Assembly (NCBI GenBank): GCA_036426205.1
Contig: CM071586.1
Span: 12,009,768 to 12,073,767, forward strand
Reading direction: 5' to 3'
Length of the DNA: 64,000 nucleotides
Source of the DNA: Ascaphus truei
Lineage: Eukaryota > Chordata > Amphibia > Anura > Ascaphidae
The notes under the pieces were generated by a model, which worked only from the letters and a program-made list of their open reading frames with translations, searched no databases and was not told the origin of the DNA. Made by a program: the position numbers and the translations under genes. Shown here piece by piece: positions 1 through 10,735 of the stretch; within the stretch, counting starts at the first letter, position 1, and each line of letters opens with the position of its first letter.

Positions 1-255
1 ACCAATTTAGCTTGTGGTTAAGTTTTCCCTTGCTTGTCTGCAGTTACCCAGTGGTACAGTGTTGTAATGCCGGCTTCGACCACATAACCAAAGGCACGCT
101 TATCCAATTAACCCTTTAAACAGTCCTAGTGGCCCCTTATTCCTAGCGGGCGTATTTTGGACATATTATTACACCGTAATATAACTGCAGCCAGCCAATG
201 TAGCTCATTTTAGCGCGTGTGGTCCACTTATCCCTAGATGGACACACACAGACAA
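1..255. other. Unassigned intergenic or repeat-derived DNA
   Basis: I see no gene here. The stretch contains TTAACCCTTT and several short AT-rich pieces, and it abuts the poly-T tail of the L1 that follows. It may be the flank of another transposon, but no diagnostic end or coding motif is visible. Confidence 0.3.
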
Positions 256-2253
256 TTTTTTTTTTTTTTTTTTTTTTTTAACAATCTTTTTCCTTTATTG
301 GGGACTTGTAACAGAAATACAGAAAATTATAGCTTTGTATAATTAGCAGTGCAGTCATAGGCATATGACTGTTGGTTGTACAAGTCAATCCAATAAACCG
401 TTTTCTTTTTTTAGAGATAGATTAAAGGTAAGACAAAGGAAGGGGGAGAGATGGGAGAGACGAAGAGAAAAGGGTGGGGGGGGGCATGGGGAGGGCTGAT
501 GGGAGATGGTGCGTCAGTCATCCTCGTTTCAGGTTTTTCAGTTGGGGCTCAAGATAGGGCCAGGATCTGAAGGATCGGTGGAGTACCGGCGCCTGGCCAT
601 GGTTCCCAGGTTTTATAAAATTGGGGCATCTTCTGTTTTAACATAGCTGTGAGCCTTTCCATGCTCATGACCGTGTTTATTCTATTAACAACTGTTCTTT
701 TGGAGGGTGCTTTTATTTGTTTCCAAGCCGCTGAGATTGAGCATCTAGCGGCTGTCAAGATAGAGGAGGTCAGCCTGGATAATGGTGAGGGGAGGTCTTC
801 TTTTGGTTTTCCCAGCACATATGTCAGGGGGTCTAGGGGGTTTCATGGAGACGTTTCTGAACTCTGGTCCAGAACTTTTGGATTTCCGGAGATGACCACC
901 AAATGTGGGCCATGTCTCCCTTTTGACCACATCCCCTCCAGCACAGGTCTGGTGTGCCGGGGAAGATCTGGCTCAGTCTGCTCCGGGTCAGGTACCATTG
1001 AAATAGGATTTTATAGATGTTTTCTTTTGTTATGGTACAAATCGACGTTTTGGTAGCTGATTCCCAGACATCTTCCCAGTCCTCCATGTCCATCTGAAGG
1101 TTAAGATCAGCAGCCACTTTTGCATATAGGAATGGGATGGGGGGGGAGTGTCGACTCTATCTATCTAAATCTCGGATATAAGTCCTTTTTGGTATTCGCC
1201 TTTGAGGCAGAGGGATTCAAATTTGGTCAGGGCGGGAAATTTAGCGTTTTGGGAGAGAGCTCGAATAAAATGTCTGATTTGTAGAAATTTAAACAGGTGA
1301 AGGTCGCGTGATTGATACTTATCTTTGAGCTCTTGGAAGGACAGAATGTCCTCTTTCTTCAGCAGATCTACAACCATTCTAATATTTAGGTCCTGAAATT
1401 GATCGAATTGATTACTGGAGCACCCAGGCGGGAATTCTGGGTTTCCGATCAGAGGGGTGAGTTGAGAGGGGGATGATGATAGGCCATACATCCCTTTGTT
1501 TTTAAGCCAGATGGACCATGTGCATCTCATTGCTCCAATTTCGATTTTCTGGGTTCATTTTTCTTTGTTTGCTTGGGACCATAGATGACTGGGGGGGGGG
1601 GGGGGGGGGGGGATGCGTGGTAAGATTCTATCGCCAACCAACAATTGGAAGTCGTGTGATTATTCAAGACAACCACCTGGCATAGTTGAGCTGCTTGATA
1701 GTATCTGATCACGTCAGGTGTGCCTAAGCCCCCCCTCGTCTTTGCGGATAGCATAACCGACCTCGGGACCCTGGGTTTGTGCCATTTCCACATAAATCAG
1801 AATAAGTGGGACTGTATATTTTTCAGTTCTGATAATGGAATTGTTACTGGGAGGGTTTGGAAAAAGTATAGTAGACGGGGGAGGATATTTTATGTGGGAC
1901 GAGTTCCATCTGTATTTATAGTTAGACTGAAAAGTCTCCAGACAGGTCCTGGTAAGGATAGATTAAGCGCTTCGGATTTGTCCATATTGACCTTGTAGTC
2001 AGAGACCTGGCTAAATTGGTCTAGTAATTTTTGAAGGTTAGGGAGGGATAAATGTGGGTCAGTGAGGGTCAAGATTACGTCGTCCGCAAAGAGGGAGATT
2101 TTATATTCCGTGCCTACGATCGGGATACCTTTTATACTTGGTTCGGCTCTGATTTGGGCCGCTAGTGGCTCGATTGTGATTGCGAATAATAGTGGGGATA
2201 GGGGGCAGCCTTGCCTAGTTCCATTTTTGATTGGAATTGGGTTTAGTTGTCCG
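256..2253 (-). mobile_element. L1-clade LINE, 3' part, left of a chromovirus insertion
   Basis: This is the 3' portion of an L1 retrotransposon read on the minus strand. A run of 24 T (256-279) next to CTTTATTG is the expected poly-A tail with polyadenylation signal on the minus strand. The body encodes degenerate ORF2. The element is not finished at 2253: the chromovirus at 2254-8937 interrupts it, and L1 coding sequence resumes at 8938. The 5-bp sequence GTCCG at 2249-2253 recurs at 8938-8942 and is the chromovirus target-site duplication. A run of about 23 G near 1591-1612 lies inside the element. Confidence 0.9.
549..2253 (-). pseudogene. L1 ORF2 pseudogene (rear of reverse transcriptase to C-terminus)
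   Basis: ORF2 of L1 encodes an endonuclease and reverse transcriptase that nick target DNA and copy the element in place. Read on the minus strand from 2253, the sequence gives RQGCPLSPLLFAI and, about 45 residues on, the catalytic box FADDVIL. Then come KTRGGLGTPDVIRYYQAAQLC (1690-1790), a region ending near 1165, and the C-terminal W..S..I block with a decayed cysteine-histidine motif (CWRGCGQKGDMAHIWW, near 890-960). The frame changes several times (near 2062, 1890, 1527 and 1165), so no protein is made. The upstream RT part lies at 8943-9280. The family call rests on these motifs. Confidence 0.88.
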
Positions 2254-3057
2254 TGTTACGCTGTGCTCACCACGGACAAGGAGGGACCCCGAAACTGAGG
2301 TGAGATGGGTAACAAACTGCACCCACAGCTATGGGGACACGCCTGGAAAGTGGAAAATAGGCATCTGGAACCGTCTGGGAGTATAAGATAAAGTAAGATA
2401 CTCGCCAGACAAGAAGGGAGGTTCCAGAAGATAGGTGGTACCGAGAGCCTGGGGTCCAGAGCCAGGAGGTAGGTCGTAATCCGCCAAGCAAGGTAAAGGG
2501 ATCGGGGAGTACAGGAGGTCAGGATACAAACCAAGGGTAGAAGACCAGAGCGGATCCACAACCAGGCCGGTTCGGTACGCAAGAGATCACTAGGGAGACA
2601 AAGAGACAGGAACTGAGGCAGGCACTACCGTGGTTAACACAGGACATACAAAGCTATGCTCAGCCAAAGAATGAATGGCTGAGCAAGGTATAAGTAGGAG
2701 GAAGGACCAATAGGGAGAGGGGGAGTAACGAGGGAGCAGCCCCAGGGAAGATAGGGATTGGTAGGAAGAAACTTACCCCAGCTGTGCTAGATGTGCAGCT
2801 TGTGTGCGGTGCACGCGCATCAGGCATGTGCGCCCTTGCGGGAGAGGCACACATGGCCTCAGCTGGGGGTGGGAACTCGTCCTGAGGGAGCACGTAAAAG
2901 TCCTCAGTCGCGCGCATGCGCGAGATCAGTAGCCGGCGCGGGGAGCGGAGGAACAGGAGGATCTCACCCGCGGCGGAGAGAAGGCAGAGCTGGAGCGGAG
3001 GTAAGTAAGGTCGCGGGAGGAACCCCTTTAGAGAGAGGTGTTCCCCCGGACCTTACA
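2254..3057 (-). repeat. 3' LTR of the chromovirus (left copy)
   Basis: This copy is 804 bp and lies at the downstream end of the element, since the coding strand is minus. It begins TGTTACGCTGTGCTCACC and ends GGACCTTACA on the plus strand. It matches 8135-8937 along its whole length. The most divergent stretch is around 2815-2935, rich in CG and TG/CA changes. It holds several GCGCATGCGC-like NRF1-type motifs, for example near 2916-2926. Confidence 0.95.
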
Positions 3058-3060
3058 GTA

Positions 3061-3070
3061 CCCCCCCCTT
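3061..3070 (-). other. Polypurine tract of the chromovirus
   Basis: On the minus strand the bases AAGGGGGGGG lie three bases upstream of the 3' LTR, exactly where the plus-strand primer of an LTR retrotransposon is expected. Confidence 0.75.
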
Positions 3071-3249
3071 GAGGAGCGGCCTCAGGACGACTCCAATATG
3101 ACTTTTGGGGAAATTTGGAGTGAAAGAGTCTCATCAGTCTGGAGGCATGTATTTGATGGTAGGGTACCCAAGATCTTTCCTCTGGACCAAAGCCCTTCCA
3201 GTGAACCAGGTATTGTACCGAAACCCTCGTCCTCCTGGAATCCAGAATA
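3071..3249 (-). pseudogene. Chromodomain at the C-terminus of integrase
   Basis: A chromodomain at the end of integrase is thought to steer chromovirus integration to modified chromatin. The minus strand reads VQYLVHWKGFGPEERSWVP followed by LMRLFHSKFP, with the aromatic and tryptophan positions of chromodomains. The frame runs on from the integrase core at 4055, but an 805-bp insertion (3250-4054) separates the two. The break falls inside the codons for the residues ILDS. The domain then runs almost to the polypurine tract, as in related elements. Confidence 0.85.
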
Positions 3250-4054
3250 ACAGAAAAGAAAGTCTGCACGAAGTTGGAAGCTGCAGAGTTAACTCTGCTC
3301 AAGCAAAGGAGGGGATTGATCCAAACAATTGCTGAAAGGGTGGTGCTCACAGGGAATGTATGCACAGTGAGTAAGAGGAAAGAAAGAATCCCTTTAGTGT
3401 GGCACTAGAAGAAATACACCCTAATTAAAACTTAACTTTATTATAACTGATTATTGGTGGTACGTCACGTGACGGCTCATCGGTGAGGTGTGGGCCATAC
3501 ACTGTCTGAGTGCTTCGTAGACTGCGTTCGTGGGCAGCAAGAGCACTCAGACTTCAGGGTTGATCTACTATATATCAGTAGTGAATGTGGCTGGACTTAC
3601 AATAGACTGGTCGCAATAGAGCTTATAACAGTGTACATTGATATACTAAGTGAGGTGTGCAGTGGCTGTTTCAACTCAGCCACCATTATATTCAGCCTCA
3701 CTCCTCCATTCAGCAGATAAGCACATTCACCTGCTTTTACCTCTTTCCATTGCTTTGGTTATAGGGGTCCAGATATATGTACCTATACCTATTTAGTATA
3801 GAGATCACCCTCATTCTAGGGTTTATTAAGTATTAATAGAGAGGTATTTATATATAATTACACCTCCACTAAACACCCTATCACACCTCTCCGTCTTTTA
3901 ATTATTATTTGTATGTTTGTTTTATGTATGTGGTTTCTCCAAACAATTTATTTTAATCAGTTATAATAAAGTTAAGTTTTAATTAGGGTGTATTTCTTCT
4001 AGTGCCACACTAAAGGGATTATTTCTTTCCTCTTACTCACTGGAATCCAGAATA
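3250..4054. mobile_element. Nested insertion flanked by a 15-bp duplication in integrase
   Basis: The 15 bases CTGGAATCCAGAATA occur at 3235-3249 and again at 4040-4054, and removing one copy plus the DNA between restores integrase-chromodomain continuity. The inserted DNA has about 115 bp of unrecognised sequence followed by the 678-bp inverted-repeat element at 3365-4042. A 15-bp duplication is longer than usual for cut-and-paste transposons and would suit target-primed insertion, but no poly-A tail is seen, so the mechanism is unclear. Confidence 0.7.
3365..4042. mobile_element. Inverted-repeat (MITE-like) element, 678 bp
   Basis: The left arm starts CAGTGAGTAAGAGGAAAG and runs for about 85 bases through TAATTAAAACTTAACTTTAT. 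The right arm (about 3955-4042) is its near-perfect reverse complement and ends CTTACTCACTG. No transposase frame lies between the arms, so this is a non-autonomous foldback or MITE. The family is not recognised. Confidence 0.75.
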
Positions 4055-5244
4055 GACTGAATTTCAAACTCTTCCTGCCCCTGAACTATGACTGGTTTAG
4101 GGTCAATCGGTGTCCTATGGAACCGTGGACTCTGGGACACAGGTTTCAGCAGTGACACGTGGAACACGGAGGGTATCCTCATGGATGGAGGAAGTTCCAG
4201 ACGATATGCCACAGGATTGATCCGTTCTATTACTGAGAATGGATCCAAGAGCCTGGGAGCCAACTTGTGACTTGGAGTCTTCAGTATAATGTTCTTGGAG
4301 GAGAGCCAGACCTTATCCCCTGATTTGAAGACTGGTGCCTGGCGACGGTGACGATCCGCCTGTACCTTTTGTCTATGGGTTGCGTTTCTCAAAGCCTCTT
4401 GGATCCTTTTCCAGGATTCCTGAAGATCCCTGATTCGGTCATCGGTTGCTGGAACCCCGGAAGGAACTGAGGTGATGGGCAGCTGACCCGGGTGAAAACC
4501 ATAATTAATGAAAAAAGGGGATTTCAAGGTGGAGCTGTTTTTTAAAGAGTTATGGGAGAACTCTGCCCACGGAAGTAAATCTACCCAATTGTCTTGGCTG
4601 TCTGCGATGAAGCATCGGAGGTATTGCTCCAGAGTCTGGTTCGTTCTCTCGGTTTGCCCATTAGTTTGGGGATGATACCCGGACGAAAAATGGAGGGTGA
4701 TATCCATTCTGCGAGCGAAGGCTCGCCAAAATATTGAAACAAATTGTGTACCTCGATCAGATACAATGGAAAGAGGAACTCCGTGAATGCGGAATATTTC
4801 TTTAACAAAAATGTCTGCCAGGGTAGGGGAATTGGGTAGGCCTTTGAGAGGAATGAAATGGGCCTGCTTGGAAAAACGATCCACGACAACCAAAATGGTG
4901 TTCATCCCTTTAGAGATTGGAAGTTCCACCACAAAGTCCATGGACAGATGACTCCGTAGGCGTTCTGGTATAGGGAGGGGTTATAGAAGGCTGTACGGCT
5001 TTTTACGAGCGGTCTTAACCTGGGCGCAAATAGGACAAGTTTTTACGTACTCTGAAATGTCCTGCAACATGGTTGGCCACCAAAAGGTATGACCAATAAG
5101 GTCAGAAGTCCTACTAATGCCTGGATGACCGGCTGACCTAGAAGAATGACCCCACTCAAGAATCTTCTTAAGGAAGCGTGGAGCTGCATACAGACGGCCG
5201 ACCGGCACCTTAAGGCCCCTCGGGAGATTAGACTGTGCAGCCAT
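4055..5244 (-). pseudogene. Chromovirus integrase
   Basis: Integrase inserts the reverse-transcribed DNA into the host genome. The N-terminal zinc-binding region is in the frame at 4981-5244, with HPGISRT and, further on, CPICAQ (an HHCC finger). The catalytic core follows in the frame at 4033-4941: MDFVVELPISKG with the first aspartate, IVSDRGTQF with the second, and SGYHPQTNGQTERTNQTLE with the glutamate. Then comes VWLSSKNI and the beta-barrel-like C-terminal part ending VFHVSLLKP. The two frames do not join without a shift near 4960-4985. After 4055 the frame is cut by the nested insertion. Confidence 0.92.
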
Positions 5245-5249
5245 GACCT

Positions 5250-6625
5250 GATCCAGGATATCAAAAGAGTGGGCCGAAACAATATATTTAGAGGGTAAGA
5301 TTGTTTCGGAGATAACCTCGGAATTGTCCTCAAACAGGAATTGACGTGAAAGTGCGTCTGCCTTTTGATTCTTTGAAACAGGAATGTAAGATATGAGATA
5401 ATTAAATCTCGAAAAAAAAAGAGACCATCGAGCCTGACGCGCCCCAAGGCGACGTGCACTCTCAATGTAAAGTAAGTTTTTATGATCAGTAAAGATCGAA
5501 ATGGGGGTCTCCTTTCCCTCCAGGAGATGTCTCCATTCCTGAAGGGCGAGTTTAATAGCCAGGAGCTCTCTGTTTCCGACGTCATAGTTCCGTTCTGCCG
5601 AAGAATTTTTTTTTTAAAAGAACCCACAGGGATGAAGTTTGGCCTGTGGGGACTGTCTCTGAGAGAGAATGGCACCAGCACCGACGTCAGATGCGTCTAC
5701 CTCTAGGGTAAAGGGAAGACCGGGATCAGGGTGACGCAAAATAGGAGCAGAAGCAAAAGATTTTTTGAGGGAGTCGAAAGCTTGGAGAGCTACAGGAGAC
5801 CAGACTGTTAGCTCCCTTTTTGGTGAGGGCAGTAATGGGGGCCACGGTAGAAGAAATTTTTTTGATGAATTTACGATAGTAATTCGCAAATCCCAAGAAT
5901 CGCTGTATGGCCTTTAGGGAAGTGGGTTGTGGCCATTCTAAGACAGCCTTGAGTTTGACTGGGTCCATAGAGAAGCCAGTGCTAGAAATAATATATCCAA
6001 GAAAGGGAATGGAAGAGAGATGAAAAGAACATTTCTCTAGCTTAGCATAGAGATTGTTCTCCCGAAGGCGGGACAGAACTAATTTGGTGTGTTGAATGGG
6101 GTCAGAGAGGGATTTGGAAAAATTAAGGATATCGTCAAGGTATACAATAACGAAGCTGTCGAGGAGATCACGGAAGATCTCGTTGACAAACTCCTGGAAG
6201 ACCACCGGGGCATTGCACAGGCCGAAAGGCATGACTAGATATTCATAATGCCCATCCCGGGTGTTAAAGGCGGTCTTCCATTCGTCGCCCTGACGGATGC
6301 GGACAAGGTTATAGGCTCCGCGGAGATCAAGTTTGGAAAAAATTGTTGCCCCCTGTAAACGATCGAAGAGTTCGGAAATAAGTGGCAGGGGGTAATGGTT
6401 CTTGATCGTAATTTTGTTAAGACCTCTGTAGTCAATACAGGGGCGCAAGGAACCATCCTTTCTCTTAACAAAAAGAAATACAGCTCCAGATGGAGATGAA
6501 GAATTGCAGATGAAACCCTTCCTCAAATTATCCTGGATATATTCGGTCATGGCCTTGGTCTCGGGTATGGATAGGGGGTAAGAACGGCTCTTGTGTAAGG
6601 GAGCACCGGGAAGGAGCTCAATAGG
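5250..6625 (-). pseudogene. Chromovirus reverse transcriptase and RNase H
   Basis: This is the polymerase of the element. In order on the minus strand: [35 protein letters not shown], the first catalytic aspartate in [24 protein letters not shown], and the YLDD box in VIVYLDDIL. Then [14 protein letters not shown] leads to the thumb and connection. RNase H starts with [18 protein letters not shown] near 5640-5700. Frameshifts occur near 5790-5730 and again near 5600, close to a run of A/T (5607-5616). Confidence 0.93.
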
Positions 6626-7287
6626 TCAGTCAAAGTCTCTATGAGGAGGTAACACTTCAGAACGTACCTTATAAAAAACGTCCGCCAGGTCCCAATAGAC
6701 CTTTGGAAGAGAAGTTATATACTCTGTAGGTAATTCCACTCCGGCTAACATCTGTTTGGGGGGAAGACAGGTCTTAAGGCACTGGAGGCTCCATCGTATG
6801 GGTTCCTTACCAACCCAATCCAATTGTGGGTTATGAAGTTGTAGCCAGGGGAGTCCCAGAATTACATCTACCGATGGAGTGTGGATCACGTCCAAGATAA
6901 TCTTCTCTTGGTGACCGTCCTCCGTGGAGAGGGATAGAGAACAAGTCTCCAGGGAAATAAAGGCTGGTTGGAGTGGACGCCCGTCTATGGCCTCCAGACC
7001 AACTGGAACAGCCTTAGATCGAAAGGGAATCCCATTCCTATAGGCAAAACTCTGATCAATAAAGTCCCCTGAGACCCAGAATCTATAAATGCAGAAGCGG
7101 GAATCAGGGAGTTATTCCAGGCCAGAGAAATAGGCAGCATTATACGATTGGGAAGTACTTTAGAAAGAGAAAGAGGAGAAGAGATTACACCCAACGAGAC
7201 CCTCTCATACCTTATTGGGTCCTGGCGTTTCCTGGTCGCAGAGGACAGCTTATCAGCAGATGACCGGGATGACCGCAGTAATGGCAC
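6626..7287 (-). pseudogene. Chromovirus aspartic protease region
   Basis: The protease cuts the Gag-Pol polyprotein. The minus strand shows AFIDSGSQGTLLI (active-site DSG) near 7060-7100 and, after a frame change, VDVILGLPWLQLHNPQLDW near 6820-6880, the ILG-L-W block that closes retropepsin-like domains in Gypsy elements. The two parts are in different frames, so the region is broken. Confidence 0.85.
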
Positions 7288-8132
7288 AGTCCACCCTCTT
7301 GTCGGCGCTGTCTCTCAGACGCGGATAGCCGGTGACCTCCGAGCTGCATCGGTTCGGGCTCATCCATGGGTTGGGGAACGTAATGGACGAGACTGCGGCT
7401 GGAAGACCGGGAGGAGTTGGTACGAGGAAGAGCGCGTTCAGTCTCCTCTCTCGTAGCCGCTGGTCCACGCGGATGCAGACCGCATTGAGATCCTCCAATC
7501 TGGTGGGTCTCTCCATAGTGGCCAGCTGGTCCTTGATCGCATCCGACAGACCCTGCCAAAAGGCTGCTGATAGTGAGCCATCATTCCAGGAGGTCTCTGG
7601 ATGGTCCGGAAGTCCAAAGCATACTCGGCGACAGGACGAGTACCCTGGGAAATATGGAAGAGAGAAGAATCTGCTGTAATTTGGCGACCAGGTGTATCGA
7701 ATACTTGCCTGAATTCTCGAAGAAAGTGAGAATAGTCATGGGTCATGGCAGGCTCCCGCTCCCAGATGGGGGATGCCCAGGCTAGGGCCTTTCCGTTCGA
7801 GACATAATATAGGCCACCTATGAACGAGCAGTGGGGAAGCGTGAAGGAGATAATTCAAATTGCATCTCACATTGATTAAGAAACCCTCTGCACTCGAGGG
7901 GATCCCCTGCATAACGGTTGGGAGCCAGGAGACGAGGATCCACAACCACGGGAAGAGCCGGGGAGGGAAACGCCGCAGCTGTCAGGGCAGAGGAGCCTAG
8001 AGAAGGCTGCAATGAGGAGAGTCTAGAGGGCTCCTGCGTCACGGAGGCAAGCTGCGCTTCTAGCTGGAGAAGTCGCTGCATGGGGCTTGGTTGCTCAACC
8101 TCTTCGGGGTCCATGTCTGTTGGGCTGAGCAT
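7212..8132 (-). pseudogene. Chromovirus gag
   Basis: Gag forms the particle that packages the element RNA. The frame opens with an ATG three bases inside the 5' LTR boundary, then carries a glutamine-rich coiled-coil-like stretch (MQRLLQLEAQLASVTQEP). It goes on to DPLECRGFLNQCEMQFELSP, and in another frame NGKALAWASPIWE (7755-7800) and DYSHFLREFRQVFD. The C-terminus has a CCHC zinc knuckle, CHYCGHPGHLLISC, near 7250-7290. Frameshifts near 7800 and 7500 break it. The motif set matches sushi-ichi-type gag. Confidence 0.88.
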
Positions 8133-8134
8133 AA

Positions 8135-8937
8135 TGTTACGCTGTGCTCACCACGGACAAGGAGGGACCCCGAAACTAAGGTGAGATGGGTAACAAACTG
8201 CACCCACAGCTACGGGGACACACCTGGAAAGTGGAAAATAGGCATCTGGAACCGTCTGGGAGTATAAGATAAAGTAAGATACTCGCCAGACGAGAAGGGA
8301 GGTTCCAGAAGATAGGTGGTACCGAGAGCCTGGGGTCCAGAGCCGGGAGGTAGGTCGGAATCTGCCAAGCGAGGTAAAGGGATCAGGGAGTCCAGGAGGT
8401 CAGGATGCAAACCAAGGGTAGAAGACCAGAGCGGATCCACAGCCAGGCCGGTTCGGTACGCAAGAGATCACTAGGGAGACAAAGAGACAGGAACTGAGGC
8501 AGGCACGACCGTGGTTAACACAGGACATACAAAGCTATGCTCAGCCAAAGAATGAATGGCTGAGCAAGGTATAAGTAGGAGGAAGGACCAATAGGGAGAG
8601 GGGGAGTAACAAGGGAGCGGCCCCAGGGAAGATAGGGATTGGTAGGAAGAAACTTACCCCAGCTGTGCTAGATGTGCAGCTTGTGTGCGGTGCATGCGCA
8701 TAAGGCGTGTGCGCCGCGCGGGAGAGGCGCGCGCGGCCTCAGCTGGGGGCGGGAACTCCTCCTGAGGGAGGACATAAAAGTCCTCGGCTGCGCGCATGCA
8801 CGAGATCAGTAGCCGGCGCGGGGAGCGTAGGAACAGGAGGATCTCGCCCGCGGTGGCGAGAAGGCAGAGCTGGAGCGGAGGTAAGTAAGGTCGCGGGAGG
8901 AACCCCTTTAGAGAGACGTGTTCCCCCGGACCTTACA
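8135..8937 (-). repeat. 5' LTR of the chromovirus (right copy)
   Basis: This 803-bp copy matches 2254-3057 and is the promoter-bearing LTR, because the coding strand is minus. Its inner edge is followed on the minus strand by TT and then ATGCTCAGCCCAAC, already gag-like. A classical primer-binding site (TGG...CC complementary to a tRNA 3' end) is not seen at the LTR edge. The outer edge abuts GTCCG at 8938-8942. Confidence 0.95.
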
Positions 8938-9280
8938 GTCCGCCTGGTAATTTAAGATATGCTGTGGGGTTTTGATAGAGAGCTCGAACTCCCTCTAAAA
9001 AGGGGTCTGTGAAACCGAATTTAAGCATGGTTTGGTCAAGGAAGGACCATTTGATTCGGTCAAATGCCTTCTCGGCATCAAGGCTTAATATCATGGCTTG
9101 GAGTTTATTGAGATGCACATGGTCAATAATGTCAACAATTTTGCGGGTGTTGTCAGAGGCCTGTCTTCCTGACACAAAGCCCATTTGGTCAATATGAATA
9201 AGTCTGGGGAGAATCGGGTTTAGTCTGTTTGCTAAAATCTTGCTGAAGAGTTTGAGGTCTGTGTTAAAGCTGCAGTTCAG
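8938..9280 (-). pseudogene. L1 ORF2 pseudogene, front of reverse transcriptase
   Basis: The L1 that begins at 256 resumes here. The minus strand reads LFSKILANRLNPILP, then QMGFVSGRQASDNTRKI and LSLDAEKAFDRIKWSFL (first RT catalytic aspartate), ending ALYQNPTAYLKLPGG at the chromovirus junction. Those residues lead directly into the RQGCPLSP block at 2250. The upstream part of ORF2 and ORF1 are absent; the match stops near 9275-9280 at GCTGCAGTTCAGTC followed by poly-T. Confidence 0.9.
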
Positions 9281-9640
9281 TCTTTTTTTTTTCTTTTTTT
9301 TTTAATTTATTTTTTTACTTTAATAGTTTAATGTGGGCAATCTCTACTTAACTAAAGAACTGTATAGCTGTCAGTCAATCCGTTCTCCATGTCTTGATCG
9401 GCGAAATATTAAAAGCTGGGTTTTGTTTATAATTTGCCTCCGTGAGTCAGTGGAAGATCATGAATATTCATGAGCCTCCCAGTGACTCGTGCTCGCTCCC
9501 GATCCCATCACGTGGTGCAGTAGGAGAAGCAGGAGGCAACCAATGTCTTGATCTCACTGAGGTAAGGTTTTTCCCTTCTGTGTATCCCTCCTTGTATTGT
9601 ATGTCTTTATTGTATGTGTTTATATAAATATATGGGAGTG
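9281..9640. other. T-rich and unassigned dispersed sequence
   Basis: A poly-T stretch (9284-9304 and further T-rich DNA to about 9325) is followed by non-coding sequence with GTGAGTCAGTGG, ATGAATATTCATGAG and GCAGGAGGCAACC. I recognise no gene. It resembles transposon-derived spacer, possibly a DNA-transposon end beginning TTAAAGCTGCAGTTCAG, but I found no matching second end. Confidence 0.35.
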
Positions 9641-9649
9641 AGTTGCGCT

Positions 9650-10410
9650 GACAAGGGGGACAACTTTGGAGGTGTTTGGAGGGGAGGGGGGGCTCGGGTG
9701 AGTTGCGCCGGCAAGGGGGGCTATTTTGGAGGGGAGGGGGGACTAGGGGAGTGCTGCCGAATGGGGCATTGGAGGTAATTTGGAGGGTGAGGGGGAGGCT
9801 CGGGTGAGTGGCGCCGGCAAGGGGGCTATTTTGGAGTGGAGGGGGGACTCGGGTGAGTCTGTGCCGGCATGGGGGCTATTTGGAGGGGAGGGGGGCTCGG
9901 TGATCCCGGATCAATGGGGCAACTGTACGGTTGGAGTTGTGGCCGGCATGTGGGGCATTTTGGAGGGGAAGGGGAGGGCTGGGTGAGTTGCCGCGGCAGG
10001 GGGGCTATTTTGGAGGGGAAGGGGGGCTCGGGTGAGTTGCGCCGGCAAGGGGGGCTATTTTGGAGGGGAGGGGGGCTCGGGTGAGTTGTGCCGGCAAGGG
10101 GGGCTATTTTGGAGGGGAAGGGGGGCTCGGGTGAGTTGCGCCGGCAAAGGGGGGCTATTTGGAGGATGGGGGGGCTCGGGTGAGTTGTGCCGGCAAGGGG
10201 GGCTATTTTGGAGTGGAGGGGGACTCGGGTGAGTTGTGCTGCTGGCAAGGGGGCTATTTTGGAGGGAGGGGGGGCTCGGGTGAGTTGTGCCGGCAAGGGG
10301 GGCTAGTTTTAGGGAGGGGTGACTCGGGTGAGTTGTGACTGGCAAGGGGGGATAGTTTGGATGGGGAGGGGGGACTCGGGTGAGTGGCGCCGGCAAGGGG
10401 GACTAACAAA
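9650..10410. repeat. G-rich minisatellite, about 50-bp unit, about 15 copies
   Basis: The unit is GGTGAGTTGCGCCGGCAAGG followed by GGGGCTATTTTGGAGGGGAG and GGGGGCTCG, with small indels and C/T changes between copies. The plus strand has closely spaced G runs, so G-quadruplex formation is possible. Long ORFs on both strands here are products of the repeat. Confidence 0.95.
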
Positions 10411-10445
10411 ATGGTGTGTTTGGGGGGTGGGAGCGGGACAGCGGA

Positions 10446-10735
10446 GGTCACACAAACACCCCCCCCCCCCCCCGTCACTCCCACCCCCCCCACCCAGTCA
10501 CTCCCACCCCTCCCCCACCCAGTCCCACTCCATCCCCACCACCCAGATCACTCCCAAAGTCACTCCCACCCCCCCCCCCACCCAGTCACTCCCACCCCGT
10601 CACTCCCACCCCGTCACAGCCACCCACACTCAGTGTCCCCCCCTCCCTCTGTGTCCCCCCCCTCCCTCTATGTCCCCCCCCCTCCCTCTGTGTCCCCCCC
10701 TCCCTCTCTGTGTCCCCCCCTCCCTCTAATTTACA
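10446..10735. repeat. C-rich low-complexity tract
   Basis: Runs of C alternate with ACTCCCACC, ACCCAGTCACTCCCACC and, from about 10,630, CTCCCTCTGTGTCCCCCC units. It follows directly on the G-rich minisatellite, giving about 1.1 kb of one-sided G then C richness. Confidence 0.9.

Larger units (their letters stand above)
2254..8937 (-). mobile_element. Ty3/Gypsy chromovirus-type LTR retrotransposon, complete but broken
   Basis: A full-length LTR retrotransposon of 6,684 bp is inserted in the L1. It starts TGTTACG and ends CCTTACA (TG...CA on either strand), has 5-bp target duplications GTCCG on both sides, and carries two LTRs of about 804 and 803 bp. Coding order on the minus strand is gag, protease, reverse transcriptase, RNase H, integrase, chromodomain, which is the Ty3/Gypsy order; the chromodomain places it with chromoviruses. 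The gag residues FLNQCEMQFELSP resemble the sushi-ichi-type gag. The LTRs differ at roughly 36 sites by my count (about 95-96% identity), many at CpG, so the insertion is not recent. Frameshifts and an inner insertion (3250-4054) make it non-functional. Confidence 0.95.

Noticed and set aside
2660..2917. Short ORFs in the chromovirus LTR
   Set aside because: They are not conserved in frame between the two LTR copies.
9780..10296. Glycine- or proline-rich ORFs on both strands
   Set aside because: Artefacts of the 50-bp minisatellite.
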